From: Phoronis australis
Taxonomy: Eukaryota > Phoronida > Phoronidae
Assembly: GCA_002633005.1 (NCBI GenBank)
Contig: NMRA01000503.1
Location: 126,001-190,000 of the forward strand
Direction: 5' to 3'
DNA: 64,000 nucleotides
The notes beneath the pieces were generated by a model. It made no database searches, was not told where the DNA came from, and saw only the letters and a list, made by a program, of their open reading frames with translations. Positions 12,001 to 27,000 of this stretch are shown one piece after another. Made by a program: the position numbers and the translations under genes. The first letter of the stretch is position 1. Every line of letters begins with the position of its first letter.

Positions 12001-15000
12001 CCAGACTTGCGGCCTTTGGGAGAAAGCACGCCCTGGCTATATGGGCCGTAGCACATGTGTGTATTTGGTCGTTAGCATTTTGTATTTTGTATATTCAGTC
12101 GAGGGCATCAGAAAAGGAGCGTGAACTGCAGCGACAGTTTGCTGAAAAGGAGAAAAGTCTACAGGAGAAGCAGATGGAGATAGTGAGGAGACTGGGTGAA
12201 CAGGAGCAGAGGGTGGCGGAACTGAACACAGGTGAGTTGTACAAGTCGCACATGGGTTGTGCTTCTCTTGTAGTACATGGTATTATGGCAAAGACACTTG
12301 CTTGATCTTGCATCTATGCAACACTGTCCTGTCCTGTGTTAGGTGCTATAGTGATCTTGCCAGTGTTATAGCCGATTCCACCAGATGGTGCTGATGAATG
12401 AAGGTCTCATGTCTAAGCATTTGAGGAGGTCAAGAGCAGAAAGTAGTTTTTTTATCAGCATGAGGTCATAAGTGAGTCCCACGTAGAAACCTTAATGCAT
12501 GCATTTGTACAATAGCACTACCTATTGTAATTCGAGTCGGCCATTACAGGGGAACCAGTCTTATATTAAGAAGCTCCGGAAGTTTTTTTCTTGTTCTCGG
12601 CAAGTTTTTTGGGACAGTATGTGTCACGAATGGTAGATGTGGCCAGTTGTAGTGCACAAACTGTTCTGATACTCTGAATCCTGCACGGGCTTACTCATAC
12701 CTCCTGTCGCTCTTGAGAAGACCTTGGTGGGAAAAGAAATATGTTCGTAAGGACAGTATTGCGGTGCATGGGAGAAGAAATACAAGTTGGGAGAATAGAA
12801 TTGATGTGTACAAGGAAAAGCAGGATGTTAATAAGAATTACTTGTCGAGCATTTTTTCTTGGGGTGGTAATGTTTTCATGACTGCGCCTCTGCATTCCAG
12901 CTACATACCTCTTAACTACAGTGCCGGACCTGCTGTCACCAAACTTGTGGGCTGGTCCTCAGGACTGGAGTTTGGTCCCTGGTATTCTACTTTTTGGTCC
13001 TCGGGGCTGGAGTTTAGTCTCCATGGATGGAGCATTTTTGGCATGCTGTAATATTAGAAGGTGGCGTTACTGGCCACATTTTGGCCCTTGTAATGCATTC
13101 TGTATCTCTCTGATGTAATTTGAACTCTTGACAGTGGACTGATGCGTTGATGTACTAGTCATATTCAAATAGATGATGTATTGTGTTATATTACAGCATT
13201 GGAGACCACTCAGTCTGAACTGTTTGAAGCCCGAAACCAGTATGACCAATTGGCTAGCGCAAAGTAAGTCTATCCAAGCGACATTTACACAAATATTAAT
13301 CGGGGAAAATAAGACCATAGGCATTCAAGCTGTATTTGTCTTTCTTTTTGTTACAAATGTTTTGTTTTAGTTGTCATATTGGGTTAAAGATAGCTCAGGA
13401 ATGTGGAAGATATACTAACCCCCCGAAAGTTTCTGGAAAAAGTTGTCACTTGCAAGGGCAACAATTGTCATAGCTACCTGTGAAGTTTTTATGTGCTTAG
13501 ATCACTGGAGCCTTTTACAAATTCAGTTCAGTCGAAGCAAGTCTTTCAGTTTTACCACTGTAATTGCCAAACTTTTAAAAAACAGATCTAATTTTGACCC
13601 ATGAATGCAACTCTTTGAGGAACATGGGCTTTCTGTGTATTAAAATTGTTTTGTATGGAGTGGTAGACTTTGGCAATGCGCTTCTTCATTGTTAGCCTAG
13701 GAAGAATTCTCTGTAAAAGGTTCATATTTGTATCACTGTGGCTGAACATGCTTGTTTGAAAAGTTGACATACGTTTTCAAATTAAAATAAAAAATCAGAA
13801 ACTACCCCTCCCGAAAAAAGAGAATAGTTGAAATAACCTCAATAACGAAAAAATGCATTGTAGACCACAACGTCTCACTTTATTGACTATAAAGGATCTT
13901 CAGGTGAATACAGGTAAAACAGATAGTTCAGGTAGGAAGTCAGTTGGACTACATTGCACAAGAGCATCTCACCGTAAGATAATTTGTGCGGCTATTGTAG
14001 TCTGACCTAATTTGGTTTTCATGGGACTTTAAAAGATTTTGAATGTCTGCGAATTGTTATATCAGTTCCACAGATAATGTTCGACATAAGTAGGTGGTTG
14101 CATTGCAACTAGTAACGCTGGTTTTTCTTTATTTTTAGGGCGTCTGAAATGGAACTCATGAGCAATGACTTGGATCGAGCCAACGAGGTAAGATATCTTG
14201 GTATTGCTGAATAATTTCTCTGAAACAACTATTAATATGCATATTTTATTGGCAATTGAACGTTAGTCGTAAAAATCCTTTTCAGACATTTCTTTACATT
14301 CAATGAATATATGAGCGTAGAACATGTTGTCATGGCGGTCAGTTGATAACTACTCCTATAACCACTTTGTTATGCAAAATGCTGAGAGTAATGAGGTTCG
14401 AAGACAAAAGATGTTATTTCTAATTGGCTTCATTTGCTTTTGATTACATTACCAAGGAGATTTGCTAGTTGTCATGGTTTCAGTGGATCTTTGGTGTTGA
14501 CAGGGCTCTTGTAACTCCTTCACTGTCTGCTCCACTTTCTCTCGTTACTTTGTGTCTTAAAACAAGTGCATAAGCTTATCATGTTGTACGATTTTATAGA
14601 GAATTGCTTTAAGTCAGCGAGACGCTGAGAAGTTGCGACAGCAGCTGGCGTCAGCCAATCAGAATCTGCATCAGGCCGAAGAGATGCAAAAAGCGCCCGA
14701 CGTGGAGCAGGCTATTGACATCATAAAAAGATCAAGTTTGGAAATAGAGCTGGCAGCCAAAGAGAAAGAGGTAAATTTATTGTTTGCCTAAATATGGTCC
14801 CAAAATATGCGTGGGTCTTGCCATGTCACTTCTAAAGCTTGATTGACAGCAATGAGATGTGACGCCAATTTGGAGGGTGTTGTCAGCAGACTCTGGTTAC
14901 ATCTTGACTCTAAATGGACGTGTGTTGGATGATGAAGCTCTCACGAATATTATAGACGTGGTTGCAGACTCTCAATTTGACTTTGTGTGTTGCTTATTGT

Positions 15001-18000
15001 AAGTGTTGTTATAGATTCTCAAATTGAAGTGGGTGGAGTTACATATGCTTAGCGTCAGCATTACTGTATACACTTTACTACATACTAAGCTTTGTTGAGA
15101 TTGTATAACACAGTAAAGCTACTGCACATCATAGATGTTATTGTAGACTCCCATATTAACGTGAAAGGACTGTGTGATGCTATCATAGTTATAATGATTG
15201 CTACTTCATTCTGGGCTTAACTCTTATCATTGTACATTGTATTTTTTGTAACAAACATTTTAAAAAAATAACAGTTTGCAATTTTGATTATGTATGCTAT
15301 ATCATTTACTCAAATGAGCTTTTGTGGGGATGTGGGTGGTAGTCACTTGCAGTGTCATTTTGAGATCCAGTTTTCTTCAATGAATAACGAGCATCAAACT
15401 GCTTCTCAAAATCCGGGACTGTGTAAGTGAAGATTGTCAGGATGTATGCCATGTTGTAGTCGTTATGTAACTATAGTATCTGAAATGGTCTAAGTGGAGA
15501 ATGTATACTGAGATAGAGTGTTACAAAGACTCTCGTTTAAACTTGGGTGAAAGTTTATGCCAAGTTGATAGTATTCAAAAAAGTTTACGAATTGTGTCAA
15601 AATTTGTCTAGTTCCGCCAACGTTACATCTGAAAACCGTGAAGTGAATTGATTATAAGAAATTTTGCTGAAAACCATTGTTTTTTCTGTCGAATAAAATT
15701 GCAGAGGCTCTTAAAAACTGCGCTATAACGCAGATAATACATGGTCGGGTGTGTTAGCACTTATCGTTGGAACGCAACATGTGACTACAATTGCGTCTTG
15801 TTGTCACGGCAACAGGTGTAGCATGGGTGTTAGTGATAAAAAATCTAGTCAGCACAAGTAGTTTACCTCATAAAATCTTCCGAAAGTTAATCTGCCCCCC
15901 TGTAGTAAACTGGGCCTATGTGTTGGGCTCAATAATTTATTCTCTACCTGCTTTTGTTGTGTTAGTTTGGTGTAATAAGTCACCAATGCGCTCAGCAACT
16001 CTGGAGAGCAATTCGACTACGAACACTCACCAACCCCGAATGGTTGCAAAGTTTGGAGAACTTCGGATTTTAACTCATCAAAGTCCAAAACGTTCTAAAC
16101 TTGTTACCAGCAGACTGTTAGAAGTTAGTGTTCCATACTTTCGTCCATGCTCTCTTAGGAATACTTATTTGAGGAAAGACTGCTCGAATAAGTGTTTGAA
16201 ATTTTAGAGTCTATTCCAGCCAAGTATTTTATACCAAAATCAGACAGTCAAAGCAGGTCAGCAGTAACCATACTGCTATGCCAACAATTACAGGGTGAAT
16301 TTTTACTACAGCTTATGCAGGCTATCTGGAGTTCTAACCAAGGAGCTTCCTGGGTATTCAGGGTGAAGGAACTGTTTATCAACATGAATAAACAATTTGT
16401 AGAATGGAAAGAGGTGTCTTGTTTCAGGAGTTGTGTTATTTATTAATACGAATGATTTAATCTTTGTTATTGTGTTTTGGCATTATGTTTAGACCTATTC
16501 AAAGACACGCCCCTTATATTGTTACTCCAATGTTTTTCACTGTCAGGCTTACAAGAGTGTATTTAAATAATAATGAAGGATGACCTACTTTCAACAGTTA
16601 ACTATAACTTCAACTACAGACTTCTTGACCCAAATTACTTCCACCATAACAGTTAACTGGGTGGAGGCATGTGGCATCATTTATCCAAAGGGCAATTTGT
16701 GTTCACACCTCAAGAGGTCAGCTAGGGCTAATGACTACCTGGGAAGATAACTACTGAAAAGGAAAACAAAAGCTGAAAACTTCCACAGGCAGAAAATATA
16801 TTAATGATTTTTGCCTTCAATATTTCGTCAATTTTTGACGAGAAGAGATATCGTAATTTTTTTGAAATCTACTGTAGACATTCAATTAGTATCACTGGTG
16901 TGTATGACTTAAAATGATTGAGTAGTGTGACACTATTGTTGATGTGTGGAATATACTTGAACATGTAGCTCCTCCTGTGGGAAGTTTTCTCCCCTTATAC
17001 TGTAATATACTGGTATCCAAATCAGACCACTGATCTTGTTTTAAGTTAAAAGGGAATTTGATTCACTTACAGTTTTATTTTGATTTCTGTCAAAATGTTT
17101 ACTGTAAGTTTGACGAATCCTGAAAGGGTGCTCTTCTTGAAAATCTGCAGGATTGTTGACTGCAATTAAAACTGGCAGGGAGGCACCTGTGTATAGGTAT
17201 CAAATATTGTTTGCACATGTTTATGCTAAATCTTCCTTTGTAGTGCTCACCAAAGAGTTGCACTACAGTGTTGGCTGCAGTTGGCAACATTCGTATTCTA
17301 GTGGACAGGTGCAAATCGTTTGACTGTTAAGCAGCTTTGGGATATTTAATTTATATTTACTTACCTCGACAGCCGCAGTTAACAATCGGTAAATCCAATC
17401 AATACGCTAACATTTATTGTACCTTTTGGTTTGATCGATTTCAAGAGCAGTTGTGTCTCCAGACAAATAATGCTAGTTAATTGTGATGCCAATTATTGGG
17501 AAATCGACATCAATGCTTGTTTTTGTTACAGCACTCAACAACTACAAAGTTTGCTTAGGATAGCATGGAAAGAATAAAAGCCAATTGTTAACCAATTCAC
17601 ATGTTGATTCAAACTATCGCTAATTGAGTCTGAAATCAATGATGTCAGTGCATTAGTCTGAATGCTCTTCGAGGAGTGATTGGTAATCTATCCTCATATA
17701 TGAGGATTCCCTGTATTCAAGTACATCAAGTCATTCATTTAAAAAGGAAATCCCAACTTCTACTCCACGATGTATTCTATGTTAAAATGTCATTCAATAA
17801 GTTATGTTTCAACTGCTAATTTAGTTCCAGAACAAGTGGATAAACATTTTGCCCTCGAACAAATGAAGTGATATTATGTACTTTTGTTGTTTCTAAGTTG
17901 ACACTAATTTTTGTAATTAATTTGAAAGTAGTTGCTTATATATGATTGACCCATGCTTACTTGCATTAGTCCGTGGTATCTTTCTCTGGCAACGTGGCTA

Positions 18001-21000
18001 TTAACAAGAAAATCAATGTATTGATCCCGTTTGACAATGCTGATACATACGCCGCACCCAATTTGTGATTTATTTGTCTTGAAGCCAGACCACTAATTAC
18101 ACTTGGATCAATTTATTGATGACAGCGTGCCCATCCTTAGTTGGTGGTACAGCTGTCATTATGTTGGCATCAATGTATTGATTGTATACAGAAACAGGCG
18201 TCTGTTGAAAGCTATAATCTTGTTTTCAGAGACATCTGCGTTTTATAGGAGTTCTTGTTGCTGCTCAGTCCATCGATTTAGTTTCCGTTCTTCCCTGATG
18301 TACTGGAGTTATTTGTGTTCAATAATAGTTTGTATAATTTGGTTGGAAAGTATCAAGACATTCCCACTTAGGCTGGCTAGTGCAGAAATCTATAGAACAT
18401 TGTTTGATAAGAATCCTTCATCCCCTTATCTTGAATGTCTTTGTATTATACTAACTTGATATATTGACTAGACTTGAGCAATAAAAAACGACATAATTTT
18501 TCATGTATTATCCTAAGTGTGTCTTCATTATTCCATTGAATATAATGCCTACATGTTTACTTATTGCCATGGTAAATGTAGTCAATTTCCTGAACACAAG
18601 TGGTGATTTTGTCAGGTGGTTCATTCTGATTCGACTAAATAAAAAAAAATCTTGTTACATGGTAAAAAATACACTGAAAGATGCAGCCAACTTTCCAACC
18701 TATTATTTGCTGTTTTAGTGTTTTTGGCAAAATTTTAAAATTTGGAAATGGAATCGGGCCGTTAAATCTTATTTTTTAATGAAATTTCCCCATCGTTCTC
18801 TTATACTTGTTGCGGCTGTTCTGCAGAAGAAAATCAGTTGTTAACAAAAGATTGTAGAGAGAAATGAACTTGCAGATTACATTATTTTCCGTCTTTGAAA
18901 AAGGTAATATTAGAAAACTTATGAGCTACCAATAGAAAAATCGTTTTGTTTGTGGCCACGGTGACATGTTTGTATGATAACAAACTTGTTTCATACCTGC
19001 TGTGTACAATTTTGAAACTACAGGTTGTCTAATCAGAGTGGGTTGTTGACAAAGTGATGGTGTGTAATTTTTTGACCTGGGCAGTACAATTTCTTTGTAA
19101 ATGGTGGATAAACGGATACGTGAATTTTGCAGGTGACTCAGCTCGTGGAGGACGTGCACAAGTTGCAGGCGACAATAAGCAAACTTTACGACACCGGCTC
19201 GTCGCAAGTCGCCAAGTTGGAAGAGGAATTGCAAGTCAAGAGAGCCAGTTTAACTGTACTGGAAGAGAAATTGAAAACTCAAGAGGATTATGATGAAATT
19301 AAAAGAGAACTCGCGTATGTGTTGATTTGTGGCGACCTCTTTGTTTCTTGGAAGTCGTAGTGTTCACATTGCAACTGAACAATCACTCAAGCCTGACAGT
19401 TTCATTGTGAACCTCCAGAAGTTTGATATTGTTTCCCTTTTTACGTTCGTTGTTGCGATTTAAAAATTGCAGTCTCCATTTTTGAATTAGTGTAGAAAAT
19501 TGCAACGTACTTTCAGGAAAATTTACTTTTTGTGATTTAGACATCTTTGTGGAACATTTCTGTTATCCCTCTTGGTATCCTCGCAGGGTTCTCAATGCCA
19601 CAAATCTGGTCCAACTGCTGGCCTCATTTGCTCTGAAGTTTATTTAAAAGTCATGAAATTCATCTTATTAGACTACTAAATTTACCTCAGATGACCATAA
19701 GTTCCTTGGGTAGCCTGTGGCAGATTGAGAGAATGCCATGAACATGCGTCATTGTGAAAATTTTCCACTCAGAGATAAATGGTACCTTGCTCCGGATGGA
19801 TGAGATTCCTGGCTTAGAAAGTGGCAAACTTAAGCCTAGAGCTTAGTTGCTATCTGTTGATGATTCATGCTTAAACAATTTACAAATATTCCTATGTTTT
19901 ATTATACAGGGTTCTTAAGTCTATTGAATACAACGAAGTCAGTGAAAAGAACCAAGAAAATCCGAAAACCTTGGAGCAACTACTGTTGGAGAAGAACCGC
20001 TCTTTGCAAACTGAAAATACACAGTTGAAAGTATCCAACAGAGATTTGGCAGGTATGAATTTGTAGTAACTATGTTAAAAAAATACTTGTAGCCAACACT
20101 TTGACTGCTGAATTGAAGCCAGTTCACCACATCTAGAAAATACTTTTGTGTGTGTGTGTGTGTGTGTGTATTGATTTATTTATATATTGTCTCTTTTAAC
20201 GTTTCCACCAATCAACAGTTGTGTGCTAACCTTGATCTCTACCCTCTGTGTAGTTGGTATTTTTTTGGTCATGTCAACAAGAAAGGTGTAAAAACGTGAC
20301 TTCTCAGTGTTGTAACTCGATTTTGTGACAATGAAACCCTCTACATTATTGGAGGATTTTGTGTTAGGCCAGAAAAGCAGAATTGGGTCTGATCTGGGTT
20401 TATTGAAAACCGATCGATTTGATGGTGTGGTATTTTTTTAGTTGCTCACCTTTCCAAAAAGGAAAATCTGCTTGCTAAATGATGGCATTTCAAACCTTGC
20501 CTACCCTTGGTTATGTGACTGTGTGCCGCTTTTCAAAAGAAAAACACAAAGACCTTTGATGAAATTGATGCGGGCGGGCTTTTTTCATTGGTGAATGCTG
20601 GTCTAAAATGAGTCAGGGTTAAGGCTACAACCAACTATGCTTTTTTGGCCATACCCTAATTCTGTAGTAAAATGAAAAATAACGTGTTCTGCATGTTTTT
20701 TATTTCGATAGATGGTTTTTGTGGGCAGTGGTTTTTTACCCAGTCAGTAGTTGCAATACTCAACTGATCGTCTTTTTTACACCTTTCTTTTGTAGGGACC
20801 TCTGGCCAATGTTTGTCAAGAATGGATGTGTTTGCGTCCATGATAGGTCAAGAGCTTGCCTTGAAATACCATCTCACTAAGTCCTCTCCCTACACTCTGC
20901 CCCAACATGCACTGTCGTCGCCATTACCATCCGGCTGCTCACCCAGCAATAGTTCCCAGTCCAGCCCTCATTCATCACTTTATAAATCGCAACACTCTGA

Positions 21001-24000
21001 AAATGGAGAGCTTGACTTGAGTTTACCTAAGTCGAGAAGTCAGTCAGAAAGTGGCGACGTTCTTGACACGGCTGCCGTGTCGTTGAAAATACGAGAGATA
21101 CTGAGCGTGCACAATATTGGTCAACGTATGTTCGCGAAGCACGTGCTAGGACTGTCTCAGGGGACCGTAAGCGAGCTGTTGTCAAAACCGAAACATTGGG
21201 ACAAGCTGACAGAGAAGGGACGGGAGTCTTATCGGAAGATGGCAAACTGGGCAAACGACGAAAATAATATCATGCTGCTCAAGTCCTTATCTCCCAAAAA
21301 AGGTTTGTGTTCCTTAATTTTTTGTAACTCTTTCGCTGTGTAGCTTAAGATTTATCACAAAATGTGTTGCATGTGTCTATCTAAAACAAATTTAATATTC
21401 TGTCGTTCAAGCTCATCTTGTGCAGTCCGTGGAATTAAATCTAACAGTCAGATTGACTACTTAAAATCGTTAATGTTTAGTCCGTAATTTTTTATCTCCC
21501 ATTACAATAATGTTTTAACGTGTTTAGTCCATATTGATGACTGGAATGTGTGATCAAGTTAGTATTCTGTGATGGAAATCAGTTGTGTAATCATCTCTTT
21601 CCAATAGGAAATAATTGCGTGGCTCCAGGGGTGAAGCAGGAGGACTCGGCCACTGAGGAAAGAATCTGCCGAATACTGAATGAAGCTCAGAATGCCATGA
21701 AGATGAAGCAGTCTCAAGAACAGGTAAAATTCTGCTATCATTATGGATTTATAAGTTTTTTCAATTTGCAACAAGATAAATCAGAGCACATGTATTTAGC
21801 CAGTTATCTATAAAACTGTAAAATTTAACTCAGGGTCTAGTTCAGTGAAGTCCATTTGGGAGGGGAAAACACTTCAATAAAGAATTGAAAATGTAGGTGG
21901 TTGTGTTCAGAACAAATGAAAAATTGCCACTTTTTGTTTTCGTAAAAATCAGATATTGCTGATTGTTGGTGTTTTTTGTTCATGAATTTGTTACAGTGGG
22001 TATGATGACCAGTTTCATGCAACAAAGTACATGTGCACCAAACCAAACTTTCATTCATAAACAACTATTTCTGTAGCAGTCCAAGCAGCATATCCTAATT
22101 GTACATGTTCATTCTACTGTTAAAATCATAAAATTGAGTTTCATAATTGAAATAAATAAAATGTACAGCATCTGACTGGTTTTTGTACTTTTATGTGACC
22201 AAAATAGGGCAAGAAATTACGAGTGGATGCATTTCAAAGTAAAAAAGAACAGTTGGTGAATTAGGAAAATAAAATAAAAATATTTGTGGCATTTGAAAAT
22301 CCCCTTCCATACGAATCTTACTGGAACAGCCTTTTAGCAACTGTAGAAATAGCTCTAAAAGAAGGTATTTTCTGAAAGTAGAGAGACTGTAGAACTTGAC
22401 TGTCTGCCATTAACTGGGTCACATCAACATGTTTTTGTAAAGTTTAACAATTGATAATTAGGCTACATTCATAGCAAACCCAGCGTCAATGACTAGACCT
22501 AATTCATGTGATACAGATGTTCAAGATAAAATTACAAGAAGTGTAACAGTTTCTCAAATTTGGTTTTCTTTTTTGCAACCTTTTTAAATTTTTTTCCATA
22601 AAAACTGTTCAAGTCCTATTTTTGATATTCCCTCTTGCAAAAGTGGATTATCACAAAAACTCTTCTTAACAGTGCTTTGGAGAACAGTGCAAAACGCATA
22701 CCATCTGAAAAAATACATGATGTTTCAAAGTTAAATAGTCAAATTTCTACATTTTATTAGGTCATAAAACCCTTTTCACTGTATTGTTATCCAAAGTATG
22801 TTTAGTATCACTTTCTATTTTGGTCCAAGTACATCCTTCAACAGTTAGATATATCTTATTGACAACAAAAAGGTAAATCCTTCATCAGGTGTTAATTCAC
22901 ACCTAAGTTTTACCCTTTCTATCGTCTGTGACCCGGGGCTCTGTATCTTGAAGAGTCTGTTGGCTTTCGTCAAGTCAGAAATACGATTACGAATAACCAA
23001 AAGTTGATTTCTTCTCTTTTGCATTTCTCAAAATGCTTTGTCTTCTTTCAATACGAGCAGATATGAATTTCTGTCTTTTGACGTTGAGTTCTAGACAGGT
23101 TTATTGACTTTCAGCTTTACCCTGATTTTCGTGAAACAGGCCAATAGCTATTTTCGTCAACAATGAAAAAATAAATTCTAGTTGCCAGTAATGTGTGATA
23201 ATGATGAGGCCCCTTTAGTGAATTCAGAGTACATCATACATTGATTCTTTCTTTGTTTTATTTTTGTCTCTTAATGCAGCTCTGCCGTTATTGTGATATA
23301 AGTATGGTGAAATGTCACCACTTTAGGGCAGAATATGGTGAACATTTATTTTGTTCTCTTTTTTTATAAAAGTTATGAATCAAAAAATTAAAATGCTTTA
23401 CCATGTTTAAGCTACGTACCACTGCCACCACTAGACAATATTTAAAAAATTGGGTGTATCCACAACAAAGTTAGAAGCCCTTGAAAAATGAAAAAGAACA
23501 GTTTTGGCAATTTCTTTGACCAAAGTTGGTGATGTTTTAGGGTATATTTTTGAGTAAAGAAGACCTCAGCAAATTTTATTTATTTAATTCATATTACTTA
23601 TGGTAAGTGAATCCCTTACGTAATGGTACATAATGATTGTTAATTTTTACTTTTGTATTTTGCAATTCTAGATGCAGACTTCTGCAATTGTCAACAACAT
23701 CTACCAGGAGCAACTCGACAAAATTAATCATGAAAGATCAAGCAGCACATCAAGTACACACAGGACACGAGCTGATCAAGAAGTCGCATGTGCAGTCTCT
23801 CAAGACATGGTCACCAGAATATATCGCGAAGAACTCACAAAATTGGTGGAAATCGCCCGCCTTAACGGCAATGTCGCAGAAAGTACGCATTACCAGCAAG
23901 AACTCGCAAAGTTGGCCATAAATGCTCACCATAAAGATGTTGATGACTCACAGTCTCCACGAGTGAAGGAAGAAAACTCTGTCTACACAAATGGCCACTG

Positions 24001-27000
24001 TTCGTCTGGAGAAGTAGTCTCGCGGCATGCAGGAAGTGCTTTCTGTCTTGTCCGACCCCGCTCCAATGGAACCGTAGGCCTTGACCTAACGGTAAACAGC
24101 TCCTCAAAAGCTACGGAATCTGCCTCGCCTCTGCAAAGAATGCAAAATATTGCCAATTCTGTGCTTGGGCTCGGTAAATCTCAGGCCTTGTTACAATTCT
24201 CCTCCAAGCCACTCAAAGCTGTCCTCCCACCCATCTCTCAGGAACAGTTTGACAAATACGCTACCATCGACACTGACAAATTAGTGGGGCAGATCAAGGA
24301 ATGTCTCAGCCAGTATTCAATAAGTCAGAGACTATTTGGAGAGTGTGTGCTAGGGCTGTCACAAGGCAGTGTTAGTGACTTGTTGGCCAGGCCCAAGCCC
24401 TGGAATATGTTGACGCAGAAAGGTCGTGAACCTTTCATCCGCATGAAGATTTTCCTAGAAGATGAAGACGTCATTCAGAGGCTGGTCTCAAACCAGTACA
24501 AGATGATACCTGATAAATGCTCCAGGAGTGCTGCCCACCACCCAGCGTCACCTAGTGAGTACACGCACATCTATTGAAGCCCCACTGCTGTTACTATAAG
24601 TGCTTGAGGCACCTTGAAGAATGATTTTTAAGCATGATTCTTGTGGACAATGTTTACTTTCTTGGGCTGTCTGATGATCTAATTTGGAAGTTATATTATT
24701 TAATATTCCGTTCTTCCCAACAGTACGTTAAATGAACTGTCAAAACTAAAAACAAATTCAGAGGTAGCAGTGTGTTGGTATCTGCTAATGTGTTCATGAC
24801 TCACAAGTGAAAAGCCATGAATAGTTGCACGCATTGAAAAGGAATGGTGTGAAAAATGTTGTATAACAAAATATGACCAGTTTGCCATAGCTCGAGATAA
24901 TGTGTCAATTCAGATTTGTTGAGGGGCTCATGAGAATTCAGGGGCCAAGATTTTTTCATTTTAAAAGCAATCTAATTTGCAGGGATCACTTAAATCCAGT
25001 GTATCCTGTCTTTTCTAGTTGCAAACGCACTGCATTTGTCATGTAACGGTTTTGGTTTTGTGGTAACTGGTTGTTTGCTACGCAATTTAGGCTAGGCATG
25101 TAGGCGTTCTTCATTTTATTGTGAGCATCAAGTGATGTAAATTGTCGTGCAATTCTTTCAGGAATGTGTGTAAGCATAGAAAAGCATCAATATTTTGTTA
25201 ATCGTATATTGATGAATTGACTTTAAATTAACATTTTGTACATGATAGTTTTTTTACTTTAATAACGAAGTGGTGGGTGCTTAATGTTGACAATACTGTT
25301 ACATTTTTTGTTGTTGATGTGGCAAGATAACAGTCTAAATGCATGTTTTATGGAAAGAAATTATCCCAACTGCAATTTGCATAAAATGTGCCACTATATC
25401 TCTTGGATTTTTTATTGCAGGTCTAGCTGTTGAAGGCTCAAGATCACCAATGATTGCCAGCCGTTCTTCCAGAAGTGAAACGCCAAGTGGCAGACGCTCA
25501 TCCGGACATGATCATTCATTGTATGACATGGCCTTAATGACTCATGATCTTGACACATTGGCCATCACAGCCAGTGTCAAAGAGGTTCTTCAGTTTCACA
25601 ATGTTGGTCAGAAACTGTTTGGTGAAGTCATCCTCGGATTATCTCAGGGCTCTGTCAGTGAGTTGCTGTCTAAACCCAAACCATGGCACCTGTTGAGCTT
25701 AAAAGGTCGTGAACCTTTTGTCAAGATGCACTGGTGGTTGCAGGACCCTACAAATATTGAACGACTCAAGCTGTACCAGTGTGAAATGAAAGGTTTGTTG
25801 GAAAACAATATCATTTCGAAATTAGGTGTAGATGAAAGGGTGCACTTACTTATTTATAAACAAACTTATAGTTGTGCCAAGTAATTGCTCCCTCTAGTGG
25901 CAATCAAATTATTAAACTTTGTATCATTGAGATACAAACATTTACATCCATTTTGGTGTAACTAATGCCTTATCCATATTATTTTTGCGAACTTTTCTTT
26001 CCGTGTTCAAAATCGATTCGTTCACATGAAGCACATTCTTATTTTCCTGATCTACACGGATATGCTAATGAGACCACAGAATGCATGATGCACATATGTT
26101 TGACTTTGCTACTGGTATCTGATTTAACACAATGTTGTCAGCATTCTGCCACTATTACATTTTTGGACACGTGTGGCTGGAAGCCACATTTTTTGTAGAA
26201 ACTTATTATGAAGCGAGTAGGCAAGTGTGTGAATCGAACATTGTCGCATTGAAACCAATAAAGATTAAGGGCCATCACTGATGGAGAAGTATGAGCTTGG
26301 CTGTCTGCCTCCAGTGAACTATGGCCGAGCCAACAGTTGACATCACGGGAGAACAATTGAATTAATTAGCGGCTATTTTCGTTCTGTACATGTCCTATTT
26401 TCACGCCCTCAGTTCATCTTGAGCCACTGATAGCTGAGCTCATAGCTCTCCATGTGCAAGAGGTTAAGGTGCTTTTGAGCCCCGTGTTTTGTTTTTATTT
26501 TGCCTGTGAAAACTAACAGTATAATGTCCTGTATCTTGGTAGGACTATTCTGTCTGGTCAGTTGGGAAGCATTGATTTCGACTACCATTATGAGATTGGT
26601 CTCAAATTGTTCCTTAGTTTAAATAGGTGTGATTTCTGGAAACGGCTCATAGTTTGTTATTTGTTGAGCCCAGGAATAACTGTCAGTTCTGTGCAATACC
26701 AAAAATCACTTCTCACCTGACTAAAGGAACAAGTTGGTACCATTTTTGTAGCCTGACTAGTGGTGTGAATCAAAATTTTTTTCAATGGAATGTGAGTTTA
26801 TTTCCACTTTAAGTAGAGTAGTGAATAACACAAGCATTGTTAATCTGTTATTCTGACTACTATTCTTTCAAAGATTTTAAAAATTTTTTAGTTCAAAATT
26901 TAAACAAGTGTCAAAATTGTACTTTTGTTGAACACTATCTCTGTTGATGCTTCCTAATCTTTAAAACTCCATTTTCAACACATGGTTTAACAAGGTATTG

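Noticed and set aside
12713-13051. 112-codon frame with repeated WSSGLEF
   Set aside because: The peptide repeat comes from a short imperfect DNA duplication in an intron (12955-13020); no other coding support.
15791-16446. Open frames of 138 and 84 codons in a CUX/CASP intron
   Set aside because: No recognisable domain, no family similarity, no consistent splice borders, and composition like the surrounding intron.
18103-18459. 118-codon plus-strand frame
   Set aside because: Cys/Ser/aromatic-rich composition typical of random AT-rich frames; no similarity.
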